Assembly: GCF_011745145.1 (NCBI RefSeq)
Contig: NZ_CP050191.1
Location: 1,710,381 to 1,774,380 of the forward strand
Length of the DNA stretch: 64,000 bases
Direction: 5' to 3'
Origin: Mycobacterium sp. DL440
GTDB lineage: Bacteria; Actinomycetota; Actinomycetes; Mycobacteriales; Mycobacteriaceae
In this document: piece by piece, positions 42,409 to 52,035 of the stretch
Position numbering within the stretch: position 1 is the first letter of the stretch
How the letters are laid out: the number at the start of each line of letters is the position of its first letter
The notes under the pieces: generated by a model
What the model saw: the letters and a program-made list of their open reading frames with translations, nothing else
What the model was told of the DNA's origin: nothing
The model's database searches: none
Translations under genes and position numbers: made by a program

Positions 42409-43623
42409 CTAGAAGAATCCCGAATCAGGCAGCGTCGCTCCGTTGACTGCGGCATCGCCGAGCACCCGTGCCTTGTAGATGGTCGGGTTGTGGGAGAACA
42501 GGGTACGTAGATTGCGCCAGTGCCGGTCCAGATGCGATGCCGACCGCACCGACGAGGCGCCGCCGGCATCGAAGACCCGTGAGGCGGCCCGCAGGGCGGG
42601 CTGTTCGATGGCCACTTTGACCCGGGCGGCGGCCACTGCGCCCTGATCCTCCAGACGGGCGTCGATCCCGCTGATTCGGGCGGTATCGAGGGCCGGGGCC
42701 AACTCGGTCGCCGCCCGCAGCACCAACGCCTCAGCCGCGTAGGCCACCGCGTCGATCTCGCCGACGATCTCCAGTAGCTGTGGGTCGGACGAGGGGGTGT
42801 CGGTGGTGGCGAAGGTGTAGGTGCGGTGACGATCACGTACCAGCGTGGCCGCCTCGGCGGTCAGGGTCCGCAGGATTCCGGCCGCGATCGCGTGCAGGTA
42901 CAGCTGCACCAACGCGCCGCGGGCCCGGTCCACGCCCACCTTCGTACCGACCGCCAGCACCTCGTCATCGTGTACCGCGACGTTCTCGAATATGGTTGTC
43001 CCACTGCCGGTATGACGCTGTCCGATGCCGTCCCAGTCGTCGGCGTGGATGATGCCGGCCCGGTCGGCCGGCACCACCGCGGCGACCGGCGTCCCGTCTT
43101 CGTTCTCGGCGGTGGCACGCACGTAATCGGAGAACTGGGCGCCCGTGCTGTAGAACTTGCGGCCGTTCAGTCGGAGCCCGTCGGCAGAGCGCACCAGCTT
43201 CGTGTCATAGGCCTGGCCGCCCACCCGGGCACTGGTCAGCTCAGAGCTCACCCCGCCGATGAGGTGACCTTGGGCCACCACCGACAGCCACCGGTCCTTG
43301 ACCGGGCTACCCGGGAGGCGTTGCAGTTCCTCGACTGTCGCGTAGTGCACCCGCAGGATGTGGGTCAGGTCGGGGTCGGCCTGGGCCAACCTGATCACCA
43401 GTTCGAAGAACTCGGGCACGGTGAACTCACCGCCGCCGAGTTCGCCCGCCAGTCGTGCCGCGCCCAGCCGATGCTCACGCACCAGGGTCAGACCGTGCCC
43501 GGGTGGTTCCTGTCCGCCTTCGTCGAGGCGCCTGCGGTAGTCGGTGGCGATCGCGTCCAACACCCCCTGTAGCTGTTGTCCTCGTGGAACGGCACGCGCC
43601 GTCAGTACCGAGTCGGTGCTCAT
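42409..43623 (-). CDS. DszC/SfnB-like acyl-CoA dehydrogenase-fold flavoprotein
   Basis: This protein of 404 aa has the acyl-CoA dehydrogenase fold: N-terminal helical domain, middle beta domain (GGVSSELTSARVG, LNGRKFYSTGAQFSDYV) and C-terminal helical bundle ending NPTIYKARVLGDAAVNG. The loss of the dehydrogenase Glu region and this overall pattern fit FMNH2-dependent monooxygenases such as DszC or SfnB, which attack sulfur compounds. ATG 43623 is preferred to an upstream TTG. It is the last gene of the ABC transporter operon (5-base gap). Confidence 0.83.
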   Translation of the reverse strand: MSTDSVLTARAVPRGQQLQGVLDAIATDYRRRLDEGGQEPPGHGLTLVREHRLGAARLAGELGGGEFTVPEFFELVIRLAQADPDLTHILRVHYATVEELQRLPGSPVKDRWLSVVAQGHLIGGVSSELTSARVGGQAYDTKLVRSADGLRLNGRKFYSTGAQFSDYVRATAENEDGTPVAAVVPADRAGIIHADDWDGIGQRHTGSGTTIFENVAVHDDEVLAVGTKVGVDRARGALVQLYLHAIAAGILRTLTAEAATLVRDRHRTYTFATTDTPSSDPQLLEIVGEIDAVAYAAEALVLRAATELAPALDTARISGIDARLEDQGAVAAARVKVAIEQPALRAASRVFDAGGASSVRSASHLDRHWRNLRTLFSHNPTIYKARVLGDAAVNGATLPDSGFF

Positions 43624-43628
43624 CGGTG

Positions 43629-45272
43629 TCAATCCTTTCCGGTGGTTGCGGCCGAGGTGTCGTCGATCCAGGCGTTGTAAAACCAGGGCACCGAGTTGGC
43701 CGCGTTTGTGAATCCCCGCACCCGTGGGGCGACGGCGAAAATCTGGGTGTCTTCGAGCAGCGGGATGGAGTACGCATTGTCGATGACGTAGTTGTTGTAC
43801 TCCTCAAGCACTTTCAGTCGCTGGGCCGGGTCGGTGGCTTCGATCTGCGCATGCAGCAAGCGGTCGATCGCGGGGTTCGCGCCGTCGAGGGCGTACAGAT
43901 CGCCGCCCTTGCTGTCATAGTTCTGCCACAGCCGCACCGGGTCGGCGGTGGGCCAGCCGTTGCGCCGCAGGCCCACCGAATCCTCGACGCTGGCGGTGGG
44001 ATAGTTGGCGAAGTCTGTCTGGCGGATGACCAGCCTGATGCCGAGGCGTCGCAACTGCCGCTGGATCAGTTCGTACATCGGTTTGGCGGTGTGGTCGTAG
44101 ACGTCCACATAGATCTTCACGGCCAACTCCTGGCCGTCCTTGACCCGGTAGCCGTCGGGGTTGACGTGGGTCCATCCGGAGGTTTCCAGCCGCCGTGCCG
44201 CCTCGTCCGGGTCGAAGCGGACGGCGTCGCTGCGGTCGGTGTAGCCGGGGAAGTTCTCGGTGACGATGTTGTGGGCGGGCTTCCAGTTGTCGGTGTAAAG
44301 GGTGTGCAGGATCTCGTTGCGGTCGATTCCGAAGCCGATCGCCTTGCGCACGTTGATATCCCGCATAAACGGAGCGGTCTGCCGGACGTCGAGCGTGTTG
44401 GCAAGGCCGGGGGTGCGCAGCCCGCGCACGTCGAAGCCTTCCCGCGACAGCAGGCGCTCATCCGGGGGCTGGGAGTAGCGGATGGCGTCGGCCTGCCCGG
44501 CCCGCAGCGCCCCCACCCGGACACTGTCCTCGGTCACCGGGATGACGGTGACAGTGTCCAGATACGCCTCACCCTGGTGCGGTGCGGTCGCCGGCGCCCA
44601 GTTGTAGCCCCGGCGTTTGGACAGCACGATCTGCTTGTCCGGGATCTCCGAGGTGGCGACGAACGGCCCGGACCCGATCAGGTTGGTGACGACAGACTGC
44701 TGTTCCTTACTGGCGTCGATCGTGGCGTCGGCGACCAGACCGGAGGTGTTCAACGACAGCACCGCGATGAACGGCGCGTACGGCTTGCGGAGCGTGACGC
44801 GAACCGTGCGGCGCGCGGGGTCGGCCGTGATCGAGTCGACCTCCGGGAAATAGGTGTTGCGCGTGATGCCTTTGGCTTTGTCTCCGTTGGCTTCCCATTC
44901 CAGGTTGCGGCGTACCGACTCGGCGTCGACCGGTTGGCCGTTGCTGTAGCTGGCTCCGTCGCGGATGGTGAATTCGTAGATGCGCTTGGACGGGTCGACG
45001 GTCCACTTCTGTGCGATCCACGGCACGAAATCGAAGGTCTTGGGGTCCTGGTAGACCAGGCGGTCCAGCATCTGGTCCTTGAGCAGGCTGTTCTGCCAGT
45101 AGCTGACCTGGATCTGCAGAGAGGCCGGTGCCTCGGCGTCCAGGTAGGTCAGGTCGCCACCCCGGGCGCCGGGAGACCCGATGTGCGTGTGTTCGGTGGC
45201 GCTGCAAGCGCTCACGCCTCCGGTGCCGACCAGCACTGTGGCCAGCAGGGTGACCGCGTGCCGGATCATCAC
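43629..45272 (-). CDS. ABC transporter substrate-binding lipoprotein (SBP family 5)
   Basis: This protein of 547 aa has a lipoprotein signal (LLATVLVGTGGVSAC) and the DppA/OppA fold: YEFTIRDGASYSNGQPVDAESV, LSLNTSGL, ALRAGQADAIRYSQPP, VRKAIGFGIDRNEI. It captures dipeptides, oligopeptides or other organic solutes outside the membrane for the permeases upstream. GTG start overlaps the ATPase stop as GTGA. The flanking monooxygenases suggest an organosulfur or similar solute. Confidence 0.9.
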   Translation of the reverse strand: MMIRHAVTLLATVLVGTGGVSACSATEHTHIGSPGARGGDLTYLDAEAPASLQIQVSYWQNSLLKDQMLDRLVYQDPKTFDFVPWIAQKWTVDPSKRIYEFTIRDGASYSNGQPVDAESVRRNLEWEANGDKAKGITRNTYFPEVDSITADPARRTVRVTLRKPYAPFIAVLSLNTSGLVADATIDASKEQQSVVTNLIGSGPFVATSEIPDKQIVLSKRRGYNWAPATAPHQGEAYLDTVTVIPVTEDSVRVGALRAGQADAIRYSQPPDERLLSREGFDVRGLRTPGLANTLDVRQTAPFMRDINVRKAIGFGIDRNEILHTLYTDNWKPAHNIVTENFPGYTDRSDAVRFDPDEAARRLETSGWTHVNPDGYRVKDGQELAVKIYVDVYDHTAKPMYELIQRQLRRLGIRLVIRQTDFANYPTASVEDSVGLRRNGWPTADPVRLWQNYDSKGGDLYALDGANPAIDRLLHAQIEATDPAQRLKVLEEYNNYVIDNAYSIPLLEDTQIFAVAPRVRGFTNAANSVPWFYNAWIDDTSAATTGKD

Positions 45273-46891
45273 GCCGCACGCGCCGGTACGCCGGGGACCG
45301 CGTCGAGCAGGCGACGGGTGTACGCCGCCGAGGGCGCGACGAAAACGTCCGCTGTGGCGCCGGTTTCGACCAGTCGGCCGTGTTCGAGCACGCTCACATG
45401 GTCGGCGATCTGGCGGACCAGGCTGAGGTCGTGGGAGATGAACAGGTAGGTCAGTGCCAGTTCCTGTTGCAGGTCGATCAGCAGGTCCACCACCTGTGCC
45501 TGCACGTGGACGTCCAGCGCGGAGGTCGGCTCGTCGAGCACCAGGATCGCCGGATGCAGCACCAGGGCGCGGGCCAACCCCACCCGCTGGCGTTGCCCGC
45601 CGGAGATCTCTCGCGGCTTGCGGTCGGCCAGGCCGGCAGACAGCCCGACGCGGTTGAGTACCTCGGTAACCTCATGGCGGCGCTGAGCTGGGGAGCCGAT
45701 GCGGTTGATCCGCAACGGCTCGGCGATCGCCTCGCCGATGGTGATCCGTGGATCGAGGGCGGCGAGTGGATTCTGGTGTACCAACTGCAGTATCCGGGCC
45801 TGCGCGCGCTGCTGTGCGGCGCGCAGCGGAGATTGCGCGGTCCGCACGGCTCCGTTGACCTGTACCTCGCCCGAGTCGAAGTCGGTGAGTCCCGCCAGCA
45901 CTCTCGCCGCAGTGGTCTTGCCCGAGCCGGATTCGCCCACCAGGGCATGGATCGACCCGGGACGGACATCGAACGATACGGCGTCGAGTGCACGGGTCTC
46001 GCCATAGCGCTTCACCAGCCGGTCCACCCGCAGGATCGGTTCGGCGGCCGTGGCCGCCGTTGGCAGGTGTGCGTACTTGTCCGGCGACAGCGCCGGTGCC
46101 GCGGCGATCAGCTGGCGGGTGTACTCGTCCTTCGGTGCGGCGAGCACGCCTGCGGTGGAGCCGGTTTCGCGCACCTCGCCGTCGCGCAACACCACCACGG
46201 TGTCGCTGTGCTGCTCGGCCAGCGCGAGGTCATGGGTGATGAACAGGACGCCGAGTCCGTGCTCGACGCGCAACTCGTCGAGCAGCTCGAGGATTCGCCG
46301 CTGCACGGTGACATCGAGTGCGGAGGTGGGCTCGTCGGCGATCAGCAGCCGGGGTTCGCCGGCAATGGCGATCGCGATGAGCACGCGCTGCAGCTGCCCG
46401 CCGGAGAGCTGATGAGGGTAGTCGCCGGCCCGGCGGCCCGCCTCGGCGATACCGACGTGCTCGAGCAGCTCGATGGCCCGCCGGCGGGCACCGGCTCGAT
46501 CGGCGATCCGGTGCACCCGCAGCACTTCGGCGATCTGGTCGCCGACCGGTTTGAGGGGATCCAGTGAGCCCAGCGGGTCCTGTGGGACGAAACCGATGGT
46601 GCTGCCGCGAAGCTCGCGCCACCGTCGTTGCGGCAGCTGCGTGACCACGCGACCCTCGACGAGGATGTCTCCCGCGGTGACCCGGCCGTTGGTGGGCAGC
46701 AGGCCCTGCGCTGCGCGCGCGATGGTGGACTTGCCCGATCCGGACTGACCGACAAGGGCCACCGCCTCGCCGGCTCCGACATCGAACGAGGCCTCGCGGA
46801 CCACCTCGCCGCGGTCGGACCCGGCGTCACGGGAGCCCAGCGCATACTCGATGGTCAGACCGGAAAGCGACAGCAGTGCAGGGGAGTTCAT
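45269..46891 (-). CDS. fused dual ABC ATPase (DppD-DppF type)
   Basis: This protein of 540 aa has two complete nucleotide-binding domains. The first has Walker A GQSGSGKST and signature LSGGQLQR; the second has GESGSGKTT and SGGQRQRVGLARAL; both have DEPTSALD. Dipeptide-type importers usually use two separate ATPases, so here the two are fused in one chain, as in YejF or GsiA. ATG 46891 is the start; the reading frame is open much further upstream through the permease region, but that is out-of-frame overlap. Confidence 0.92.
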   Translation of the reverse strand: MNSPALLSLSGLTIEYALGSRDAGSDRGEVVREASFDVGAGEAVALVGQSGSGKSTIARAAQGLLPTNGRVTAGDILVEGRVVTQLPQRRWRELRGSTIGFVPQDPLGSLDPLKPVGDQIAEVLRVHRIADRAGARRRAIELLEHVGIAEAGRRAGDYPHQLSGGQLQRVLIAIAIAGEPRLLIADEPTSALDVTVQRRILELLDELRVEHGLGVLFITHDLALAEQHSDTVVVLRDGEVRETGSTAGVLAAPKDEYTRQLIAAAPALSPDKYAHLPTAATAAEPILRVDRLVKRYGETRALDAVSFDVRPGSIHALVGESGSGKTTAARVLAGLTDFDSGEVQVNGAVRTAQSPLRAAQQRAQARILQLVHQNPLAALDPRITIGEAIAEPLRINRIGSPAQRRHEVTEVLNRVGLSAGLADRKPREISGGQRQRVGLARALVLHPAILVLDEPTSALDVHVQAQVVDLLIDLQQELALTYLFISHDLSLVRQIADHVSVLEHGRLVETGATADVFVAPSAAYTRRLLDAVPGVPARAA

Positions 46892-46893
46892 TT

Positions 46894-47742
46894 TCAGCCG
46901 ACCTTCTCTCGGATGATGTGGGCGAGCCGCGACAGGCTCATCACGGTGAACACGATCGCCAGTGCCGGGAAGAACACCAGGCCCGGTGCGGAGTTGATGT
47001 AGTTGCGTCCCTCGGAGATCAGCAGTCCCCATTCGGGTTCGGGCGGCTGTGCTCCATAGCCCAGGAAGCTCAGCGACGCGATCGCCAGGATCGCGGCGCC
47101 GAACTGCAGGGCCGCCAAGGCCAGCACGGCGGAGTAGGAATTCGGCAGGATGTGCCGGAACAGCAGGGTGAGATGGCCGGCGCCCAAGTGTGCACTGGCT
47201 TCCACGAAAGGCAGGTTCCGCACCGCCAGCACCTCGGATCGGGCCAGCCGGGCGAACACGGCGATGGACGAGATACCCACTGCGATCGCGGCATTCACCG
47301 TGCCGAAGCCGAGGGCCACGATGATGGTTATCGACAGCAGCAGCGTCGGGATCGACAGCAGCACATCGATGATCCGGCCGACGACGCTGTCGGTGATCCG
47401 GCCGAAGTAGGCCGCCAGCAGCCCGAGAATCGTTCCCACCAGCAGTCCGATCACCACGGCGATGAACGACCCGGCGATGGTGGTGCCGGTGCCGGCGATC
47501 ACCCGGCTGAGCAGGTCGCGGCCGATGTAGTCCGTGCCGAACGGGTGCGCGAGGCTCGGACCGGCGAGCGGAAGATTCGGATTCTCCTGCAGCGGATCGT
47601 AGGGTGCGATGGCCGATGGCGCGACGATCATTGCGGCGACCAGCAGCAACAACAACATCGGTGGGACGTCCCAAGGATTGATTCTGACCCGGTGGGCCAG
47701 CCTGGGAACAGGTATCGCAGACAGTCTGTCGGTCAGGATCAT
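46894..47742 (-). CDS. ABC permease, DppC type
   Basis: This permease of 282 aa has six helices and the N-terminal OppC region (NPWDVPPMLLLLLVAAMIV), FGTDYIGRDLLSRVIAGTGT and the EAA loop (SEVLAVRNLPFVEASAHLGA). It forms the channel with the DppB-type permease. It overlaps that gene by 4 bases at its start and ends 2 bases before the ATPase. Confidence 0.92.
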   Translation of the reverse strand: MILTDRLSAIPVPRLAHRVRINPWDVPPMLLLLLVAAMIVAPSAIAPYDPLQENPNLPLAGPSLAHPFGTDYIGRDLLSRVIAGTGTTIAGSFIAVVIGLLVGTILGLLAAYFGRITDSVVGRIIDVLLSIPTLLLSITIIVALGFGTVNAAIAVGISSIAVFARLARSEVLAVRNLPFVEASAHLGAGHLTLLFRHILPNSYSAVLALAALQFGAAILAIASLSFLGYGAQPPEPEWGLLISEGRNYINSAPGLVFFPALAIVFTVMSLSRLAHIIREKVG

Positions 47743-48698
47743 GCGGGCACCAGCGCGCCTCTCGGAGTGGTAGATCTCTCGATGCGTGGGTCGATCAGGG
47801 GGTAGATGACATCCACCACGAGATTGACCAGGACAAACGTGACCGACACGGTGATGACCACCGCCTGGATGATCGGTGTGTCCTGGTTGCGGACTGCCGT
47901 CTCGGTGAGATAGCCGATCCCGGTGCGGTTGAAGATCGTTTCGGTGATCACTGATCCGGCCAGCAGTTCACCGACCGCGATGGCCACGATCGTGACGGTG
48001 GGAATCGAGCCATTCTTGACCAGATGGCCGAAGATGATTCGCCCGTCGTCAAGCCCTTTGGCTCGCAGCACTTCCACGTACGGCTGGGCGGCCGCATTGC
48101 TGAGTCCTTGGATCAACACCTGGGCGATCGGCGCGGCCACCGGCAGTGCCAGTGGCAGCGCGGCCAGGACCGTCGACCGCAACCCCTCGTCGCGTACGGC
48201 CGATACCCATCCGAGGCTGAACGACAACCATTGCAGTGCCACGAGTCCGGTGACGAACACGGGAATGGACAGGAAAGCCGGCGGCAGTATCCGCGCGAAC
48301 TCGCGGACCGGTGACCATGGTGCGAACACCGCGGCAAGAGCGACGACGAAGCCGAGCAGTGCGGCCAGGATGAACGCCACACCGGCCAATGCCAGCGTCG
48401 AGGGCAGTGCGTGCGCCATCAGTCGCGCTACGGATTGCCCGCTGTTGAGCGAGTATCCGAGATCCCCGGTGAACAACCGCTGTACCGATACGCCGAACTG
48501 CACGATCGCCGGTTCGCTGAGCCGGTAATAATCGCGCAGGACCTGCGCATCCTGATCGGAGATCGGGTTCTCCGGATTGGAGATCTGCGTCTCGATCGGA
48601 TCGCCCGGCAGCACGTTGAGAACGAAAAACACTGCAGTGTAAGCCAATACGATCACGATGATCGACTGGCCGATCCGCCGCAGGGTGAAGTTCAACAC
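47739..48698 (-). CDS. ABC permease, DppB type
   Basis: This permease of 319 aa opens with LRRIGQSIIVIVLAYTAVFF and has the DppB landmarks VLPGDPIE, GDLGYSLNSGQSVARLM and the EAA loop (YVEVLRAKGLDDGRIIFGHL). It is the first gene of the operon DppB-DppC-ATPase-SBP-DszC-like. GTG 48698 is supported by TAGCGT 7 bases upstream; a longer frame begins at 48734. Confidence 0.9.
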   Translation of the reverse strand: MLNFTLRRIGQSIIVIVLAYTAVFFVLNVLPGDPIETQISNPENPISDQDAQVLRDYYRLSEPAIVQFGVSVQRLFTGDLGYSLNSGQSVARLMAHALPSTLALAGVAFILAALLGFVVALAAVFAPWSPVREFARILPPAFLSIPVFVTGLVALQWLSFSLGWVSAVRDEGLRSTVLAALPLALPVAAPIAQVLIQGLSNAAAQPYVEVLRAKGLDDGRIIFGHLVKNGSIPTVTIVAIAVGELLAGSVITETIFNRTGIGYLTETAVRNQDTPIIQAVVITVSVTFVLVNLVVDVIYPLIDPRIERSTTPRGALVPA

Positions 48699-48763
48699 CG
48701 CTCGAACGCTAAGGGGGCGCCGCGGGTGCAGCAATCATTCGCAGCTTTAGGAACTTTAAGCCG

Positions 48764-48786
48764 ACAGTTCAGTTCAGCTTAACTGT
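48764..48786. promoter_or_regulatory. candidate operator between ABC operon and LLM genes
   Basis: ACAGTT-N11-AACTGT lies in the divergent promoter region, next to a second overlapping pair TTAAG/CTTAA. It could be an operator for a sulfur or nutrient regulator, but no regulator is adjacent. Confidence 0.35.
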
Positions 48787-48861
48787 TGCCTCCGTGGGCA
48801 ATTGGAGTATCCGTGATCCCAACCGTTGTCCTGGGCGGGATGTTGGAACACGGTGGTGCGC

Positions 48862-49803
48862 ATGGGGTTACCACTCACCGTTGGAGTTGAGGTGACCGGC
48901 GACGGTCTCGAAGCCGGCATCGCGGGCCTGGCCGGGCGGCTGGAGGCGGCCGGGGTGTCGTACTGGGTGATCGGTGCCGAGCGCGGTGAGGCCACCGGTC
49001 TCACGACCGAAGGCCTCGACCCGTCGCTGGTCGCCACCGTCGCGGCGCGGCACACCAGCCGTCTGGGGCTGGTTGTCGCGGCCGCGGCGCATCGGGATCA
49101 CCCGTACAACCTGGCCCGCAGGCTGGTTTCGGTGGATCACGCCGCACACGGCCGGGTCGGCTGGCTGGCGCTGGACTTCGACCACAGCATCGCGCTCAAC
49201 GCATCCACCGACACCTGGACCGGTGCCGACCTCGGCGCGGCGCACACCGACGACGCCATCGTCGCGGTGCGGACACTGTGGCGAACCTGGCCCCTGGGCT
49301 CGGTGGTGGGGGATCTGGATAACGGAGTGTTCTCCGATGTGTCGAGAATCCGTCGGGCCGACGTGCACAACACGTATGACATCGCCGGCCCGCTCAACGT
49401 GCCCGGATCGGTGCAGGGCGATCTTCCGGTGTGGCGGCAGGCCGGATGCGATGGCGACACCGGCGCAGGCGCCGCCGATTACCTGATCGTCGAGGACGGT
49501 GACCCGATCCCGGCAGCCGCCAGGGCCGTGGTGCGGCTGAGATCAGCCGATTCGATCGAGGCCGCGCTCGAGCGGATCGCCGGTCACCCCGAGGTATCGG
49601 GAGTGCTGCTGAGGATCGACCCGTCCGATTTGGACCAGGTACTACACGAGGTCCTGCCAGCTGTCCGCAAGCGGGAACTGTTGAGCAACAGGGGGACCGG
49701 GACATTGCGTGAACAGTTGGGTGTCCCCGCGCCCGCGGAGCCCGACCTGACCGGCAATCCGACGGTGTTCGAGACCGTACCCAACCCGGGAGGACGACTG
49801 TGA
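48862..49803 (+). CDS. luciferase-like monooxygenase-fold protein
   Basis: This protein of 313 aa has the TIM-barrel luciferase-like (LLM) pattern: LPLTVGVEVTGDGL at strand 1, DPSLVATVAARHTSRLGLVV and the NLARRLVSVDHAAHGRVGWL repeat of the family. The last 100 residues are shorter and less typical than in the neighbour, and the usual flavin-site residues are hard to place, so it may be a subunit or diverged enzyme. ATG 48862 is likely; GTG 48853 is possible. It overlaps the next gene as GTGA. Confidence 0.75.
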   Translation: MGLPLTVGVEVTGDGLEAGIAGLAGRLEAAGVSYWVIGAERGEATGLTTEGLDPSLVATVAARHTSRLGLVVAAAAHRDHPYNLARRLVSVDHAAHGRVGWLALDFDHSIALNASTDTWTGADLGAAHTDDAIVAVRTLWRTWPLGSVVGDLDNGVFSDVSRIRRADVHNTYDIAGPLNVPGSVQGDLPVWRQAGCDGDTGAGAADYLIVEDGDPIPAAARAVVRLRSADSIEAALERIAGHPEVSGVLLRIDPSDLDQVLHEVLPAVRKRELLSNRGTGTLREQLGVPAPAEPDLTGNPTVFETVPNPGGRL

Positions 49804-51110
49804 CTCAATCAGGCCAACTGATCCTGAACGTGAACGTGCTCAATCTCGGTATCCACACCGGCGCGTGGCGGCGGACCAGCGAACCGGCGACCGCATTCGC
49901 CGACCCCGGTTACTACGTGCGGATGGCGAAGCTTGCCGAGCGCGGAAAGCTGGACGCGCTGTTTTTGGCCGACGGGCCGGCGTTGCGCGAGCATCCCGCG
50001 CTACGTCCGTCGCAGGCACTGGAGCCGAGCGTCATCCTGGCATCGGTGGCCGCCGAGACAGAACACCTGGGCCTGATCGGGACGTTGTCGTCCACATTCA
50101 ACGATCCCGTCGAGCTGGCACATCGGCTGCTCACCCTCGACCAACTTTCCGGTGGTCGCCTGGCCTGGAACGTCGTCACGACGTACTCGGTGCCCGCCGG
50201 TGCCAACTTCGGTGTCGCCGACTACCCGGACCGACACGTCAGGTACCGGCGGGCCGCCGAATTCGTCGACGTGGTCCGTGCGCTGTGGCGCGACGCCGCC
50301 GACCCCAGCGGCCGCGGAATCGACCACCAGGGAGAGGCTTTCACCGTGGTTGGCGCATTGCCGCAGGGACCGTCGCCGCAGGGGTATCCACTTTTGGTGC
50401 AGGCTGGTGGATCACCGCAGGGGCGTGAACTCGCCGGTCGTGTCGCCGATGCGGTGTTCAGCGCCGAGCTCGACCTGGGTGCCGGAATCGACCACTACCG
50501 CTACGTGAAGGACGTTGCGGTGGCCTACGGTCGCCGGCGTAGCGACGTCAAGATCCTGCCCGGGCTGATCACCACGATCGGCAGCACCGAGGCCGAGGCC
50601 GAGCGCCGGTTCTCCGACCAGAACGGCCTGCTGCCGCCCGGCCACGACCTGGAGCGGCTGTCTCAGGCGCTCGGAGAGGATCTTTCTGACCATCCGCTGG
50701 ATGGACCGGTGCCGGCACACTTACTCGGCGACGTCGACGATCCGGCGAAATTCGGTGCCTCCCTGGGGTTCCGGGAATCGGTGGTGCGCTTGATCGAAAG
50801 CCGTGACCTCACGCTGCGGCAGGCCGTCCGTGAGTTCAGCGGGGCCGGCCACCGGGTGATTGTCGGATCGCCGGTCGATGTCGCCGACACCATCGAACGG
50901 TGGTTCCTGGCCGGCGCCGCGGACGGGTTCAACCTGATGCCCGACGTGTTTCCCGATGGCCTGGAGATCTTCGTCGACGAGGTGGTGCCACTGCTGCAGG
51001 AGCGCGGACTGTTCCGTACCGAGTACGCCGAGTCGACCTTGCGTGAGAGGTTCACGGGACAGCCACATCCAGTCGGTGCGCTGAGCCTCGTACCGGGGAG
51101 GTTGGCGTAA
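49800..51110 (+). CDS. NtaA/SnaA/DszA-family FMNH2-dependent monooxygenase
   Basis: This protein of 436 aa matches the NtaA/SnaA/DszA branch of bacterial luciferase-like enzymes: GAWRRTSEP, KLDALFLADGPA, LDQLSGGRLAWNVVTTY and LVQAGGSPQGRELAGRVADAVFSA. It oxidises a small organic compound, often sulfur-containing, with reduced FMN from a partner reductase. It is coupled to the preceding LLM-fold gene by GTGA. The cluster's nitroreductase may supply FMNH2. Confidence 0.9.
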   Translation: MTQSGQLILNVNVLNLGIHTGAWRRTSEPATAFADPGYYVRMAKLAERGKLDALFLADGPALREHPALRPSQALEPSVILASVAAETEHLGLIGTLSSTFNDPVELAHRLLTLDQLSGGRLAWNVVTTYSVPAGANFGVADYPDRHVRYRRAAEFVDVVRALWRDAADPSGRGIDHQGEAFTVVGALPQGPSPQGYPLLVQAGGSPQGRELAGRVADAVFSAELDLGAGIDHYRYVKDVAVAYGRRRSDVKILPGLITTIGSTEAEAERRFSDQNGLLPPGHDLERLSQALGEDLSDHPLDGPVPAHLLGDVDDPAKFGASLGFRESVVRLIESRDLTLRQAVREFSGAGHRVIVGSPVDVADTIERWFLAGAADGFNLMPDVFPDGLEIFVDEVVPLLQERGLFRTEYAESTLRERFTGQPHPVGALSLVPGRLA

Positions 51111-51128
51111 CGCCGTAGGTTGGTAGCC

Positions 51129-51929
51129 GTGGATACCCCGATCGCTGTCGTCACCGGGGCGAGCCGCGGCGCAGGCCGTGGGATTGCCGCGGCCCTGCTC
51201 GCCTCCGGCTGGCGGGTTTACGTCACTGGGCGCACGGTGACCGATCCAGGGAAGGGCGGCATCGCGGTACAGCTCGACCACTCCGACGACGCGGCCGTGG
51301 GTGCGCTGTTCGAGCGGATCGGCGAGCAGGAGGGCCGGCTGGACCTCCTGGTCAACAACGCCGCGGCGATCCACGACGATCTGGTCAACCCGAAGCCTTT
51401 CTGGGAGAAGCCGATCGAGCTGGCCGAGGTACTGGATGTGGGGTTGCGCTCGGCCTACGTGGCATCCTGGCACGCGGCACCGCTGCTGCTGGCTGGTGAG
51501 CGTGGCCTGATCGCGTTCACCTCGTCACCCGGCTCGGTCTGTTACATGCACGGCCCGGCGTACGGCGCGCAGAAGGCAGGCATAGACAAGCTGGCCGCCG
51601 ACATGGCCGTCGACTTCGCCGACACCGGGGTGTCGACGGTGTCGATCTGGATGGGCATCCTGCTCACCGAGAAACTGAAATCCGCGTTCACCGGGCACCC
51701 CGATGCCCTCGCCAAGACCGCCGAACATGCCGAAACCCCGGAGTTCACCGGCTATCTCATCGATGCGCTGTACCGCGACCCGGAGCTGCAGCAGCTGTCC
51801 GGGCACACCGTGATCGGTGCCGAACTCGCGACCCGCTACGGGATCACCGACGAGTGCGGCCGGGTCCCGCCGTCACACCGGGACCTACTGGGTGCGCCAC
51901 GGGAACCCAGCGCCGTGGTGTTGCGCTGA
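51129..51929 (+). CDS. short-chain dehydrogenase/reductase
   Basis: This SDR of 266 aa has VVTGASRGAGRGIAAAL at the cofactor site, LLVNNAAAIHDD, a catalytic Ser in FTSSPGSV and YxxxK in PAYGAQKAGIDK, with a longer C-terminal tail. TAGGTT lies 7 bases before GTG 51129, so this start is favoured over an upstream TTG. It follows the monooxygenase by 18 bases but seems to have its own promoter. Confidence 0.88.
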   Translation: MDTPIAVVTGASRGAGRGIAAALLASGWRVYVTGRTVTDPGKGGIAVQLDHSDDAAVGALFERIGEQEGRLDLLVNNAAAIHDDLVNPKPFWEKPIELAEVLDVGLRSAYVASWHAAPLLLAGERGLIAFTSSPGSVCYMHGPAYGAQKAGIDKLAADMAVDFADTGVSTVSIWMGILLTEKLKSAFTGHPDALAKTAEHAETPEFTGYLIDALYRDPELQQLSGHTVIGAELATRYGITDECGRVPPSHRDLLGAPREPSAVVLR

Positions 51930-52035
51930 CCTGGAGTTTGATTCATTTCGAACACAACCCGCGTCAAGCCTCTACCGTTGGTGCTTGGCTGATGTCGAGA
52001 CGTGAGATCGAGGTGGAGCGGGTGGAGATTCGCCA

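Noticed and set aside
45269..47674. 801-aa version of the dual ATPase
   Set aside because: The extra N-terminus is the permease gene read out of frame; MNSPALL at 46891 is the family start.
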